Positions 8,380 to 15,815 of a DNA stretch of 64,000 nt are shown here, in pieces. Below the pieces are notes generated by a model. That model was given only the letters and a program-made list of their open reading frames with translations, did no database searches and was not told the DNA's origin. The stretch comes from Bacillota bacterium. GTDB lineage: Bacteria; Sysuimicrobiota; Sysuimicrobiia; Sysuimicrobiales; Segetimicrobiaceae. The position numbers and the translations under genes are program-made. The stretch is from contig JAJPIA010000141.1 in NCBI GenBank assembly GCA_021324975.1, forward strand, positions 25,568-89,567, read 5' to 3'. Every line of letters begins with the position of its first letter. The first letter of the stretch is position 1.

Positions 8380-9641
8380 CCGGCACGTCGGCGCAACTCG
8401 CCGTGGTGGGCGCCGGCCCGGCCGGCCTGGCCGCGGCCGGCGAGGCGGGTGCGGCCGGCGTCCGGGTGCTCCTGATCGAAGAGCGCCCGGCGCTCGGAGG
8501 ACGCGCCATGATCGTCCCCGGCGCACGGGGTCTCACCGAGGGGTTGATGCGCGACCTCCGCGGCGTCGAGGTGTGGCGGCACAGCGCGGTCTGGGACCTC
8601 TGCCGCCGCACGCTCATGGTCCTGCGCGGAGATCGCGTCGAATGTGTGCACGCGGACGCGGTCGTGCTCGCCACGGGCGCGCGCGAGACGATGCTGCCGT
8701 TTCCGGGGTGGACGCTCCGAGGCGTGACGACCCTGGAAGGCGGGTGGGAGGCGGTGCGCGCGGGGCGCCTGGGTGCCGGTCCCGCTGCTGTCACGGGCGG
8801 CACCGACGCCGCGATGCTGGCGAACCGATTGCAGGAGCGCGGCGTACCCGTGATCCTGGTTGCGCCGGAGCGTCCCGCCGCGTTGATCGCGGCGGTGGGC
8901 TACGCCGGCGGGACCCTTGTGGGCGCGCGGGGCGCCGAGGATATCGAGTCCGTCGAGACGAGCCGCGGCGCGCGCCACCCGTGCACAATGCTGTGCGTCG
9001 AGTCTCCCCGCTGCCCCGTGACCGGCCTAGCCCGGCGCGCCGGGTGCCCGGAAGTCTACGAGGGCCGGTTGGGCGGGTTCGTGCCGCGGTACGACCCGCT
9101 GCTGATGCTCCACGGCCCGGCGCCGCGTCTGTTCGTCGCCGGGGACGCCGCCGGGCTGGATGCCCCCCGTGCCGCGGCGGAATCCGGGCGTCTCGCCGCG
9201 CGGGCGGCGCTGGCCGCGCTCGGCCTGCTCCCGGACGCGGAAGAGAAGATCGCGGACGCCAGGCGCCGGCTGCGCGCGGCCTCGATCCCGCTTCATGCGC
9301 GGGCCAGGGAAGCGTTGATGGCGGGGGCCGTGCCGGACGAGGTCGTGGAGGCGTGGGACGGTGATCCGGATACCGTTGTCTGCCCGTGTGAGGGCGTGGC
9401 CATCGCCGATCTGCGGGACGCGGTCGACGAGGGCGCGCAGACACCGGATGACGTGCGCCGGCTCACCGGATGTACCGGCGGGGACTGCGCCGGGCGTCGC
9501 TGCGAGGTGGCGCTCCTGCGCTGGTTGAGCGGGGCCCGCGCGATCCCCATCGGACGGCTGGCGCCGCCGCGCCCACGCGCTCCTCTCCACGCCGTGCCGC
9601 TTTCCGCGGCGGTCCCGTCCCCCGCCACCGCCGATGCCTGA
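8376..9641 (+). CDS. FAD/NAD(P)-dependent oxidoreductase with C-terminal BFD-like [2Fe-2S] domain (opine/hydroxyproline dehydrogenase alpha-like)
   Basis: 421 residues. The GTG start overlaps the previous stop by four bases (GTGA). An N-terminal dinucleotide-binding motif (VVGAGPAGLAAAGEAG) and a second one near residue 130 (AAVTGGTDAAMLANRL) mark the pyridine-nucleotide-disulphide-oxidoreductase fold. Residues about 330-385 hold a BFD-type iron-sulphur motif (VCPCEGVAI, then CTGGDCAGRRC). This layout is that of the alpha subunit of opine, octopine or D-hydroxyproline dehydrogenases and of HcnB. The next gene encodes the beta-like partner. A separate small SoxD/gamma-like ferredoxin subunit was not found. 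Confidence 0.8.
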   Translation: MTGTSAQLAVVGAGPAGLAAAGEAGAAGVRVLLIEERPALGGRAMIVPGARGLTEGLMRDLRGVEVWRHSAVWDLCRRTLMVLRGDRVECVHADAVVLATGARETMLPFPGWTLRGVTTLEGGWEAVRAGRLGAGPAAVTGGTDAAMLANRLQERGVPVILVAPERPAALIAAVGYAGGTLVGARGAEDIESVETSRGARHPCTMLCVESPRCPVTGLARRAGCPEVYEGRLGGFVPRYDPLLMLHGPAPRLFVAGDAAGLDAPRAAAESGRLAARAALAALGLLPDAEEKIADARRRLRAASIPLHARAREALMAGAVPDEVVEAWDGDPDTVVCPCEGVAIADLRDAVDEGAQTPDDVRRLTGCTGGDCAGRRCEVALLRWLSGARAIPIGRLAPPRPRAPLHAVPLSAAVPSPATADA

Positions 9642-10728
9642 GCGGCTGCGTGGTAACGAGATCGTGGTGCTCGGCGCGGGGCCCACCGGGTGCGCGATCG
9701 CCCACGCCCTCGCCCGCCGAAAACTCCCGCCGTTCGTGCTGGAGCACGGCGGCCCGGGCGGTGAGGTCCCCGGGCCGTTTCTCGCGGGCCTCTGGGATCA
9801 CACCGAGCGCGCGTCGACCGCGCGGTTCGCGCTCAGGGGTGCGGGACAATTTCCGGCGCTCCAGGATCAAGTCGGCCCGATCGGTTACCTCCGGAGCGGC
9901 GCCATGGTGCCGGCGCACACCGACACGGAGGCGGACGCCGGCCGCGCGCTGGCAGATGTGCAGGCTGCGGCGGGTCTGCCGGTGCGGTGGCTGTCGCGCG
10001 AGGAAGCGCGGCAGCGTGAGCCGGCGCTGGCCCCCGATATTCGGGGAGCCACGTATTCGGCGCACGGGGGCCTCGTCGACGTCGCGTTGATGACGCGGCG
10101 CTTGGCCGCGGCGGCGCGGCGGGCCGGGACGACGTTTTCGTACCACGCGGGGCACGTGAACATCACCAGGCAGGGCCGCGCGATCGTGATCAGCGCCGCA
10201 CGGGCTCGCTTCGAGGCGCGCCGGCTGATCGTCACCTCCGGAGCGTGGCTCGCTGTGCTGGCACGGCAGCTCGCCGTCGCCGTCCCCACGCGCGTCGTGC
10301 ACGGCCTCGTGATCGCCACGGAGCCGTACCCGTCCCTTCTCCGCCACCGTCTCGCCTCGATCTGCCAGCAGCCGCGCGGCGATATCCTCGTGGACTGCGA
10401 AGACGTCCGCGATTCCGGGTGCACGACCGTAGCGAGCGCGATGGGTGACGCGACAGCCAAAGCCGCGAGCCTCATACCGGCCGTGCGCGACGCCCGGATC
10501 ACACGCGCGTGGCCGTGGACGGCGGTTCTGCCGTCGCGTCGCGTACCCCTGCTCGGCGCGATAGACGACGGCGTTATCGTGGCCGTTTCGCACACTCGGG
10601 ACGTCGCGCTGACGCCGTTCCTCGCGCAGGCGGCGGCTCTGTTCGTGACCGATGAACGTCTCCCCGAAGGCTTGGAAGCGTGGGTTCCGGAACGCGCGTC
10701 GGCAGCCCCGCTGCCCCCCGCGGGCTAG
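9634..10728 (+). CDS. FAD-dependent amine/amino-acid oxidase, DAO family (opine/hydroxyproline dehydrogenase beta-like)
   Basis: 364 residues. The start overlaps the preceding gene by 8 bases, so the two are probably translated together and form one complex. The N-terminal motif is VVLGAGPTGCAIAHALAR. A DAO-type C-terminal region includes LIVTSGAWLAVL and the late segment GAIDDGVIVAVSHTRDVALTPFLA. The family oxidises secondary amines or amino acids such as sarcosine, glycine, hydroxyproline or opines. The typical GHY.GI ending is replaced by SHTRDVALTPF, so the substrate pocket may differ. The operon with a molybdenum hydroxylase suggests catabolism of an N-heterocycle or proline derivative; this is inference. 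Confidence 0.78.
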   Translation: MPERLRGNEIVVLGAGPTGCAIAHALARRKLPPFVLEHGGPGGEVPGPFLAGLWDHTERASTARFALRGAGQFPALQDQVGPIGYLRSGAMVPAHTDTEADAGRALADVQAAAGLPVRWLSREEARQREPALAPDIRGATYSAHGGLVDVALMTRRLAAAARRAGTTFSYHAGHVNITRQGRAIVISAARARFEARRLIVTSGAWLAVLARQLAVAVPTRVVHGLVIATEPYPSLLRHRLASICQQPRGDILVDCEDVRDSGCTTVASAMGDATAKAASLIPAVRDARITRAWPWTAVLPSRRVPLLGAIDDGVIVAVSHTRDVALTPFLAQAAALFVTDERLPEGLEAWVPERASAAPLPPAG

Positions 10729-10815
10729 CGCATAGGGAGGATTCGCCGGAGGGTCCATAGTAATAGGGGGTACTTTGATGCGGGCAACTGGCCCCAGGGG
10801 AGGAAGGAACCGAGT

Positions 10816-11019
10816 ATGCCGAAGGGCACCGTGAAGTGGTTTAACCGGGAGAAAGGCTATGGTTTTATCACCCCGGAGGAAGGCAAGGATGTGTTCGTGC
10901 ACTATACCGGCATCGCAGGCGAGGGATTTCGCAACCTGGAAGAGGGGCAAATCGTCGAGTTCGAGATCACCCAGGGTCAGAAGGGACCGCAGGCCCAGAA
11001 CGTGAGGGTGGTCGGTTAG
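10816..11019 (+). CDS. cspA: cold-shock-domain RNA/DNA-binding protein
   Basis: 67 residues, exactly the usual length of bacterial cold-shock proteins. The nucleic-acid-binding motifs are intact: KGYGFI (RNP1) and VFVHY (RNP2), after the standard start GTVKWFN. It binds single-stranded nucleic acid and melts RNA structure. A strong purine-rich ribosome site (GGGGAGGAAGGA) precedes the ATG. The 87-base leader contains two further purine runs. A hairpin with a perfect 8-bp stem follows at 11057-11085. The gene stands alone between the oxidoreductase operon and a toxin-antitoxin pair. The symbol is generic; the paralogue cannot be assigned. Confidence 0.95.
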   Translation: MPKGTVKWFNREKGYGFITPEEGKDVFVHYTGIAGEGFRNLEEGQIVEFEITQGQKGPQAQNVRVVG

Positions 11020-11056
11020 CCAACCTCCAATTGACGCAGACGACTCGTTATAGCTA

Positions 11057-11090
11057 GGGCGTCAGGCTCGTCCTGCTTGACGCCCTTCTA
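11057..11090 (+). terminator. probable terminator of the cold-shock gene
   Basis: GGGCGTCA at 11057-11064 pairs perfectly with TGACGCCC at 11078-11085 across a 13-base loop, and TTCTAATT follows. It lies 37 bases after the cold-shock stop. The uridine run is short, so termination efficiency is uncertain. Confidence 0.55.
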
Positions 11091-11260
11091 ATTGAGGAAC
11101 TCCCAAGATACGCTCCTTATCTCCGTCAAATCCGCAACAGCGCATGGATCTAGCGAACCCGTGTGCGTGCTATTGTGATCCGATGGATGAGGCGATGCTC
11201 ATCATGATCCGTTGAGCATAGGTTTGTGACCATTTCCCTATGGCCTGCACCCCGGCGGTG

Positions 11261-11290
11261 TTGCGCGAGGCTCTATGGCCGTGCTAGATT
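11261..11290 (+). promoter_or_regulatory. candidate promoter of the toxin-antitoxin pair
   Basis: TTGCGC (11261-11266) and TAGATT (11285-11290) are separated by 18 bases and end 30 bases before the antitoxin start. This is a moderate sigma-70 match found by eye. The rest of 11091-11260 is comparatively AT-rich and shows no gene I can support. Confidence 0.3.
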
Positions 11291-11320
11291 ACATCGAGGG
11301 GGCGGGGAGATGGCGCGCAC

Positions 11321-11575
11321 GTGACACCGCGGCGGACTTCTTCGAGGAAACCGGGCAAATCGCGGACCGCCGCCGCGAGACGTAAGTCGGTCTCCCGAGC
11401 CAAGCGGACGGTGGGAGCACGCGTCAAAGTTGTGCGCTCGAGGTCCACCCGCGCGCGACGTCCGGCGCGACCTCTTCCATCGCCGGACCCCATCAACGAA
11501 CGAGTGTTCACGTCCAGCCTCGAGCGAAGCCTCCGGGATTATCGCGTATTGTGGGAGGCTCTCGCGAAGCGGTGA
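11321..11575 (+). CDS. putative antitoxin with Arg/Lys-rich N-terminus
   Basis: 84 residues from the GTG at 11321. Residues 1-50 are extremely basic and low in complexity (repeated RR, SR and KR), like a disordered nucleic-acid-binding tail. Residues about 58-84 (NERVFTSSLERSLRDYRVLWEALAKR) look like an amphipathic helix that could cap a toxin. The stop overlaps the start of the Doc/Fic-type gene by four bases (GTGA), the usual antitoxin-first order. I recognise no known antitoxin family (Phd, AbrB or RHH). The antitoxin role rests on position and coupling only. Confidence 0.5.
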   Translation: MTPRRTSSRKPGKSRTAAARRKSVSRAKRTVGARVKVVRSRSTRARRPARPLPSPDPINERVFTSSLERSLRDYRVLWEALAKR

Positions 11576-11985
11576 AATACCTCACGGCGGAGCAGGTCAA
11601 GACCGTCAATCAGCGGATGATTCGAGCGACCGGGGGATTGTATCTCGCCGGTGAACAAAACGTTGTATACCCTCCGAGCCTCGACTCGCTGGTTGGCTTT
11701 GTGCAGACGCGGATCGGTCTTCGCCCGCAACCGACCGTCTGGGAAATGGCAGCCTTCTATATCGACCGTTTGGTGCGGGATCAGGTTTTTCACGACGGCA
11801 ACAAGCGGACCGCGCTCGAGGTGACCCGCTTGTTCCTGGAGGGTGCGGGCTATCGCCTCGTTCTGCACCCCCCGTCGGACGTCGTGGAGTTCATCACCGC
11901 CGTGGCGCGCGGCGGGATGACGCGTGATAACATCGCCGTGTGGCTTCGGACGCACGCCAAGCGTAAGCTTAACGGCAAAAAGTAA
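11572..11985 (+). CDS. death-on-curing (Doc)/Fic-family toxin
   Basis: 137 residues from the GTG at 11572; a GTG at 11551 would add seven. It carries the Fic-core motif as FHDGNKRTALEVTRLFL (consensus HxFx[DN][AG]NKR), with the catalytic His and the phosphate-binding NKR, after YLTAEQVKTVNQRMI, the Doc-type N-terminus. Doc enzymes phosphorylate EF-Tu, and related Fic enzymes AMPylate targets; both stop growth until the antitoxin blocks them. The length matches Doc (about 126). This locus has lower GC than its surroundings, consistent with horizontal acquisition. Confidence 0.85.
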   Translation: MKYLTAEQVKTVNQRMIRATGGLYLAGEQNVVYPPSLDSLVGFVQTRIGLRPQPTVWEMAAFYIDRLVRDQVFHDGNKRTALEVTRLFLEGAGYRLVLHPPSDVVEFITAVARGGMTRDNIAVWLRTHAKRKLNGKK

Positions 11986-12050
11986 ACGCGACCTTCCCCA
12001 AAAGACACAGGATTCATCCCACCGATGGAATTGCCTGGATTCGCCCTGGC

Positions 12051-12079
12051 TTGACACACGTCGGACTGGGAGCGATGAT
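12051..12079 (+). promoter_or_regulatory. strong candidate promoter of the CPTC microprotein
   Basis: A perfect TTGACA (12051-12056), 17-base spacer and GATGAT (12074-12079) predict a transcript start near 12086, just ahead of the ribosome site at 12093. Confidence 0.55.
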
Positions 12080-12102
12080 GTGTCTAGTCGTGAAAGGAGG
12101 TG

Positions 12103-12186
12103 ATGCGGATGGATGATAGCAGACGCTCCACGTTGCACTGTCCGACCTGCCGCCAGTATCCGCGAATCGAGGTGATGGCCGGGTAG
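12103..12186 (+). CDS. CPTC microprotein (25-27 residues)
   Basis: A tiny frame with in-frame ATGs at 12103 and 12109 encodes MDDSRRSTLHCPTCRQYPRIEVMAG. The ATG at 12109 lies 8 bases after an AAAGGAGG core. The full string AAAGGAGGTGAT at 12093-12104 is a 12-of-12 complement to the usual 16S rRNA 3' end. CPTC is half of a zinc knuckle, so the peptide may bind metal as a dimer or be redox active. A consensus promoter lies 24 bases before the first ATG, and a hairpin overlaps the stop codon, so the unit looks complete. I know no family for it. It could alternatively be a leader peptide, although no gene follows on this strand before 14088. Confidence 0.5.
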   Translation: MRMDDSRRSTLHCPTCRQYPRIEVMAG

Positions 12187-12214
12187 AGCAACATGCGTCC
12201 GGCCATCGTCGTTT
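12174..12214 (+). terminator. hairpin overlapping the microprotein stop, probable terminator
   Basis: GATGGCCGG (12174-12182) and CCGGCCATC (12199-12207) form a perfect 9-bp stem, followed shortly by a TTTT run. Together with the promoter at 12051 it would delimit a transcript of about 130 bases. Confidence 0.45.
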
Positions 12215-12328
12215 TGTGGCTCAGCTGGCCGACGACGGTGTGACGGGAGAGTTAGGCTGTGCGGTGCTTCCTCGTGCTCGCAGGTCCCGGGAGTGCCGTG
12301 TGAGGTAAGTTACCGGGAAATCCACTAT

Positions 12329-12363
12329 GGAGGCCCCGCCCGGCATTGCCGGGCGGGGCCTCC
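12329..12363. terminator. very stable hairpin, 16-bp perfect stem, bidirectional terminator candidate
   Basis: 12329-12344 and 12348-12363 are perfect inverted copies around the loop ATT (arm core GGCCCCGCCCGGC). It sits between the plus-strand microprotein unit and the 3' end of the minus-strand hydrolase gene (stop at 12380). No uridine tract flanks it on either strand, so it may act as an mRNA 3'-end stabiliser rather than an intrinsic terminator. Confidence 0.6.
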
Positions 12364-12379
12364 CCGCATCACCGCCCAC

Positions 12380-13993
12380 TTAGGGTTTAGGCACCGCGCC
12401 CCAGAGGTGGTCCGCGTTCAGGTAGACCAGATCGAATAGCATGGTGCCCCGGGTGAGGCCCTGGGACATGCGGATCGCCTGCGTGAGACGCGCCGGATCG
12501 TCGGCGTACAGCGGGGTCAGGAGCGCGCCGACGACGGGCGTGTCACCGTTGACGACGGAGAGCCCGAGCATCGCGGCGCCCTGCACGCTGATCTCGGCGT
12601 GATCGCGCCGGCGGTAGGCGTCCCAAATCGTCACCGGCCGGTAATAGAGGCCGATCATGAGGAAGTCGAGCCACGGGGCCAACCCCGAGCGAACCCACGT
12701 GTCCCCGATCCAATTGTATGGGGGGTGGACGTGCGGGCTGCCCCAGTTCGATCCTTCCTCGTAATATACGGGGTACCATGCCCCCACGTACATGGACAGC
12801 GTCGCCGCGGGCCGAACCGTCCGCTCCAGGTGCGCAACCGCCCGGGTATAGGCCATAATCGTGCGCGCGCGATACCCCAGCCACTCCCGGTACAGCGGTC
12901 CGGGCCGGCGGGCGACCCAGTAGCCCTGCGGTACGTACGTGTAGATATCGTCCGGCCAGTGTGCCACCGGGTGGCCGATGAAACGCTCGAACGCCGCCCG
13001 GGCGCCCGGCGAAAAATCCTCGGAGACGTCCTGGTAGCGCGTGCGGTCGAGGACGATGCCGTCTACATCGTACCGGCTCAGGATCTCGTGGACAGCGGCC
13101 AGTTCGTAGTTCCAGACCTCGGGATTGGTCGGACTCAAGAACGCAAAGATGCTGTGCGACCACGACGGCGCCATGCGCGTTTCCACCGGCCCGATCGACA
13201 CCGCGGCCCCGAGCGGCAGGGCCGATCGTAGCCACGCCGCGGCGTCCCCATGTCCCGAGAGCACGTACCCGTCGCGGGGAATCGCCGGTGCCCCGGGATC
13301 CTGCGGTCCGGCGCCGCGGTCGACCGCGCCGACGACCGTGCCGCCGCGCACGGCGACCTCGACCCCCCACCGCGATGTCGGCGTGTGGGCACCCGCCGCC
13401 GCCGTATACAGCACCAAGGCATTGGGATCCCGCGGAACATTCACGCCGGTCAGCGCGTAAGATTGATCGTTCGGGGCGAGGACGCGACGGGTGGCAAGAT
13501 AGGCAACGGCCTGCCACTCCGGATGGGTGAACGCCGGCCCCGCGCGCAGCGGGGAGAACCCCTCGCCGAATGTATTGACCGCCGCGTCCACGCGCAGGCC
13601 CCGAGCGTGTGCTTCGCTGATGATCGTGGCCAGCATGTCGTAGTCCCGCGGATACCATTGCGCGGGCGGCGGATAGGAATCGCCGGGGTCGCCGTGCGGG
13701 ATTGGCGAGTCGGCAATCGACGGCGCAAAGCTGCTCAGGTACGTGACGTACCCCCAGGCATTCTTCGCCTCGGGCATTACGACGTCCACGCCGGCGGCAC
13801 GCGCACGGTCGAGTGCCCGCGCGACGCCTTCCCGCGTACTGAGCAGGGTGAGATTGGCGCCGGGCTCCATCCACAGCGCCAGGCGCGGCACACGGCCTTG
13901 CCGGGGCGGACCGGCGGCCGAGAGGGGAGGCGTGGACACGAGCGGCAGGGCGAGGAGCAAGGCGATGGTGCCGAGCAACCGCATGATCGACAC
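12380..13993 (-). CDS. secreted glycosyl-hydrolase-like protein, GHL10 type
   Basis: 537 residues from the GTG at 13993; an ATG at 13984 would remove three. An N-terminal signal peptide (LLGTIALLLALPLVSTPPLSAAG) indicates export. The body shows the TIM-barrel pattern of the GHL10 group (PF02638-like): RVPRLALWMEPG, then GVDVVMPEAKNAWGYVTY, HARGLRVDAAVNTFGEGFSP, and VDGIVLDRTRYQDVSEDF at a barrel strand equivalent to the DGIxxDyxRYP motif. Such proteins are thought to cleave glycans, but few have been characterised. It is separated by a stable hairpin from the microprotein unit and is divergent from the ABC system at 14088. Confidence 0.78.
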   Translation of the reverse strand: MSIMRLLGTIALLLALPLVSTPPLSAAGPPRQGRVPRLALWMEPGANLTLLSTREGVARALDRARAAGVDVVMPEAKNAWGYVTYLSSFAPSIADSPIPHGDPGDSYPPPAQWYPRDYDMLATIISEAHARGLRVDAAVNTFGEGFSPLRAGPAFTHPEWQAVAYLATRRVLAPNDQSYALTGVNVPRDPNALVLYTAAAGAHTPTSRWGVEVAVRGGTVVGAVDRGAGPQDPGAPAIPRDGYVLSGHGDAAAWLRSALPLGAAVSIGPVETRMAPSWSHSIFAFLSPTNPEVWNYELAAVHEILSRYDVDGIVLDRTRYQDVSEDFSPGARAAFERFIGHPVAHWPDDIYTYVPQGYWVARRPGPLYREWLGYRARTIMAYTRAVAHLERTVRPAATLSMYVGAWYPVYYEEGSNWGSPHVHPPYNWIGDTWVRSGLAPWLDFLMIGLYYRPVTIWDAYRRRDHAEISVQGAAMLGLSVVNGDTPVVGALLTPLYADDPARLTQAIRMSQGLTRGTMLFDLVYLNADHLWGAVPKP

Positions 13994-14087
13994 TTCGGGT
14001 CATGCCCGGCGCCTCCCTTCGCGGCTTGCATCGGTAGGCGCTCCCCATTAGGATAAAGGCTGTCTGCGCGGAAGGGAGTGGTGCTGC

Positions 14088-15053
14088 GTGATCCAGGCCG
14101 ATTCGCTCTCGCGGAGTTATGGAGAGCGCTGGGCCATACGGGACGTGTCGTTCCAAGCCCGCGAGGGCGAGATCCTCGGGTTTCTCGGCCCCAACGGGGC
14201 CGGCAAGACGACGACGATGCGCATTCTCACGGGATTCCTGGCGCCGACCTCGGGCCGGGCGTCCGTGGCGGGCTTCGACATCGTGGACAATCCGATGGAA
14301 GCAAAACGGCGCCTCGGGTACCTTCCCGAGACGCCGCCGCTGTACGACGACTTCACGACGCGCGAGTACCTGAGCTTCGTGGCCCGGTTGAAGCGCGTCG
14401 ACCGTCGCAAGGTCGACGACGCCGTCGACCGCGCGATGTCGATGTGCGGCGTGGAGGACGTCGCCGACCGGTTGATCCGCAATTTGTCGCGAGGGTATCG
14501 GCAGCGGGTGGGCCTGGCGCACGCGATCGTCCATGATCCGCAGGTCCTGATCCTGGACGAGCCGACGTCGGCGATGGACCCGCGGCAGATCGTGGAGATC
14601 CGCAAAGTCATCCGGGGGCTTCGCGGCAGCCACACCATCATCCTGAGCACCCATATCCTCCCCGAGGCGACGGCCCTCTGCGACCGCGTCATCATTATTA
14701 ATGAAGGGGCGATCGTGGCCGTCGACACCTACGAGCAACTGGCGGCGCGGTTGCGCAGCTCGGAGAAGACCCTGGTGCGCACCGCGCGCGCCCTGGGCGA
14801 CCTCGCGGCGCGGGTCGGCCGGGTGCCCGGGGTGCTCCATGTCGCCCCGGGCCCAGGCCGCGGCGAATGGGTCGTGGAAGCGGCGCTCGGGCGGGACGTG
14901 CGCGAGCACGTGGCGCGGGCCGTGGTCGAGGCGGACGCGGGGCTGCTCGAGCTGCGGCCGCTGGCCATGAGCCTCGAGGAAGTGTTCCTCAAGCTGGTCA
15001 CCCACGAGGACGAAGCGGCAGCGGACGGCGAGCGGGAGGGGGCTCGGGCATGA
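14088..15053 (+). CDS. ABC transporter ATP-binding protein, GldA-like
   Basis: 321 residues from a GTG start. Walker A is GPNGAGKTT, the Q-loop region is LPETPPLYDDF, the signature is LSRGYRQRVGLA, and Walker B is VLILDEPTSAMD, followed by the H-loop in STHILPE. Residues 215-321 are the C-terminal extension typical of ATPases paired with ABC-2 membrane proteins. It energises the membrane subunit encoded immediately downstream (ATGA overlap). Together with the next three genes it forms a Gld-type cluster, known for gliding in Bacteroidetes but widespread in non-gliding bacteria, where its substrate is unknown. Confidence 0.93.
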   Translation: MIQADSLSRSYGERWAIRDVSFQAREGEILGFLGPNGAGKTTTMRILTGFLAPTSGRASVAGFDIVDNPMEAKRRLGYLPETPPLYDDFTTREYLSFVARLKRVDRRKVDDAVDRAMSMCGVEDVADRLIRNLSRGYRQRVGLAHAIVHDPQVLILDEPTSAMDPRQIVEIRKVIRGLRGSHTIILSTHILPEATALCDRVIIINEGAIVAVDTYEQLAARLRSSEKTLVRTARALGDLAARVGRVPGVLHVAPGPGRGEWVVEAALGRDVREHVARAVVEADAGLLELRPLAMSLEEVFLKLVTHEDEAAADGEREGARA

Positions 15054-15811
15054 GCGGGGTCCTGGTCATCGCCCGCAAAGAACTGAAGCAGCTGTTCACC
15101 TCCCCGATCGCCTACGTCGCGCTGGCCATGTTTTTCCTGATCACGGGGTTCCTGTTTTTCTCCCTCATCGGAGTGTACACGTCGCAGGTGCTGCAGCTCC
15201 AGGGCCCGCCGCCCTCGGACTTCGATCCCACGCGGATCATCTTCTCGCCGCTGTTCCAGGACGTGAGCTTCGTGCTGATCCTGCTCGTGCCGATCCTCAC
15301 CATGCGGCTCGTCTCGGAGGAGGACCGCGCGCGCACCATGGAGCTGCTCGCGACGTCCCCCCTGACGAGCACCGCGATCGTCGTGGGGAAGTACGTGGCG
15401 AGCCTCGTGTTGTTCGCGGTGCTGCTGGCGATCAGCGCCTACATGCCGCTCTCGCTCGCCGTCATGGGCCGCCTGGACTGGGGCCTGCTCGCCGCATCGT
15501 ACCTCGGCCTGTTGCTGCTCGGCGGGGCGTTCCTCGCCGTCGGCCTGTTCGCGTCCACGCTCAACGAGAACCAGATCGTGTCCGCGGCGATCGGGTTCGC
15601 GCTGCTGCTGCTGTTCTGGGTGCTCGGGTTCGCCCAGCAGGCGTCGGGATCCGCGGTGCAGCAGGTCCTGTCGTCGTTGTCGTTCTCGACGCACTTCTCC
15701 AGCCTCGCCAGCGGCGTGGTGGACACACAGGACATCGTGTTCTTCCTCAGCCTGGCCGGCTTCTTCGTGTTCCTGGGCGTGCTCGCGCTCGAGTCCCGCA
15801 AGTGGAGGTAG
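15050..15811 (+). CDS. ABC-2 type permease, GldF-like
   Basis: 253 residues with six predicted membrane helices, starting with the typical cytoplasmic lead VLVIARKELKQLFTSPIAYVALAMFFLITGFLF. The amphipathic segment RLVSEEDRARTMELLATSPLTS before helix 3 is characteristic of GldF/ABC-2 permeases. The start overlaps the ATPase stop by four bases. I chose the ATG at 15050 over the much longer open frame because it gives the canonical N-terminus. Confidence 0.9.
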   Translation: MSGVLVIARKELKQLFTSPIAYVALAMFFLITGFLFFSLIGVYTSQVLQLQGPPPSDFDPTRIIFSPLFQDVSFVLILLVPILTMRLVSEEDRARTMELLATSPLTSTAIVVGKYVASLVLFAVLLAISAYMPLSLAVMGRLDWGLLAASYLGLLLLGGAFLAVGLFASTLNENQIVSAAIGFALLLLFWVLGFAQQASGSAVQQVLSSLSFSTHFSSLASGVVDTQDIVFFLSLAGFFVFLGVLALESRKWR

Positions 15812-15815
15812 CCTG

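Noticed and set aside
12543..15005. Antisense frame of 820 codons across the GHL10-like gene and the ABC ATPase
   Set aside because: It spans two divergent real genes and their promoters; composition is non-protein-like.
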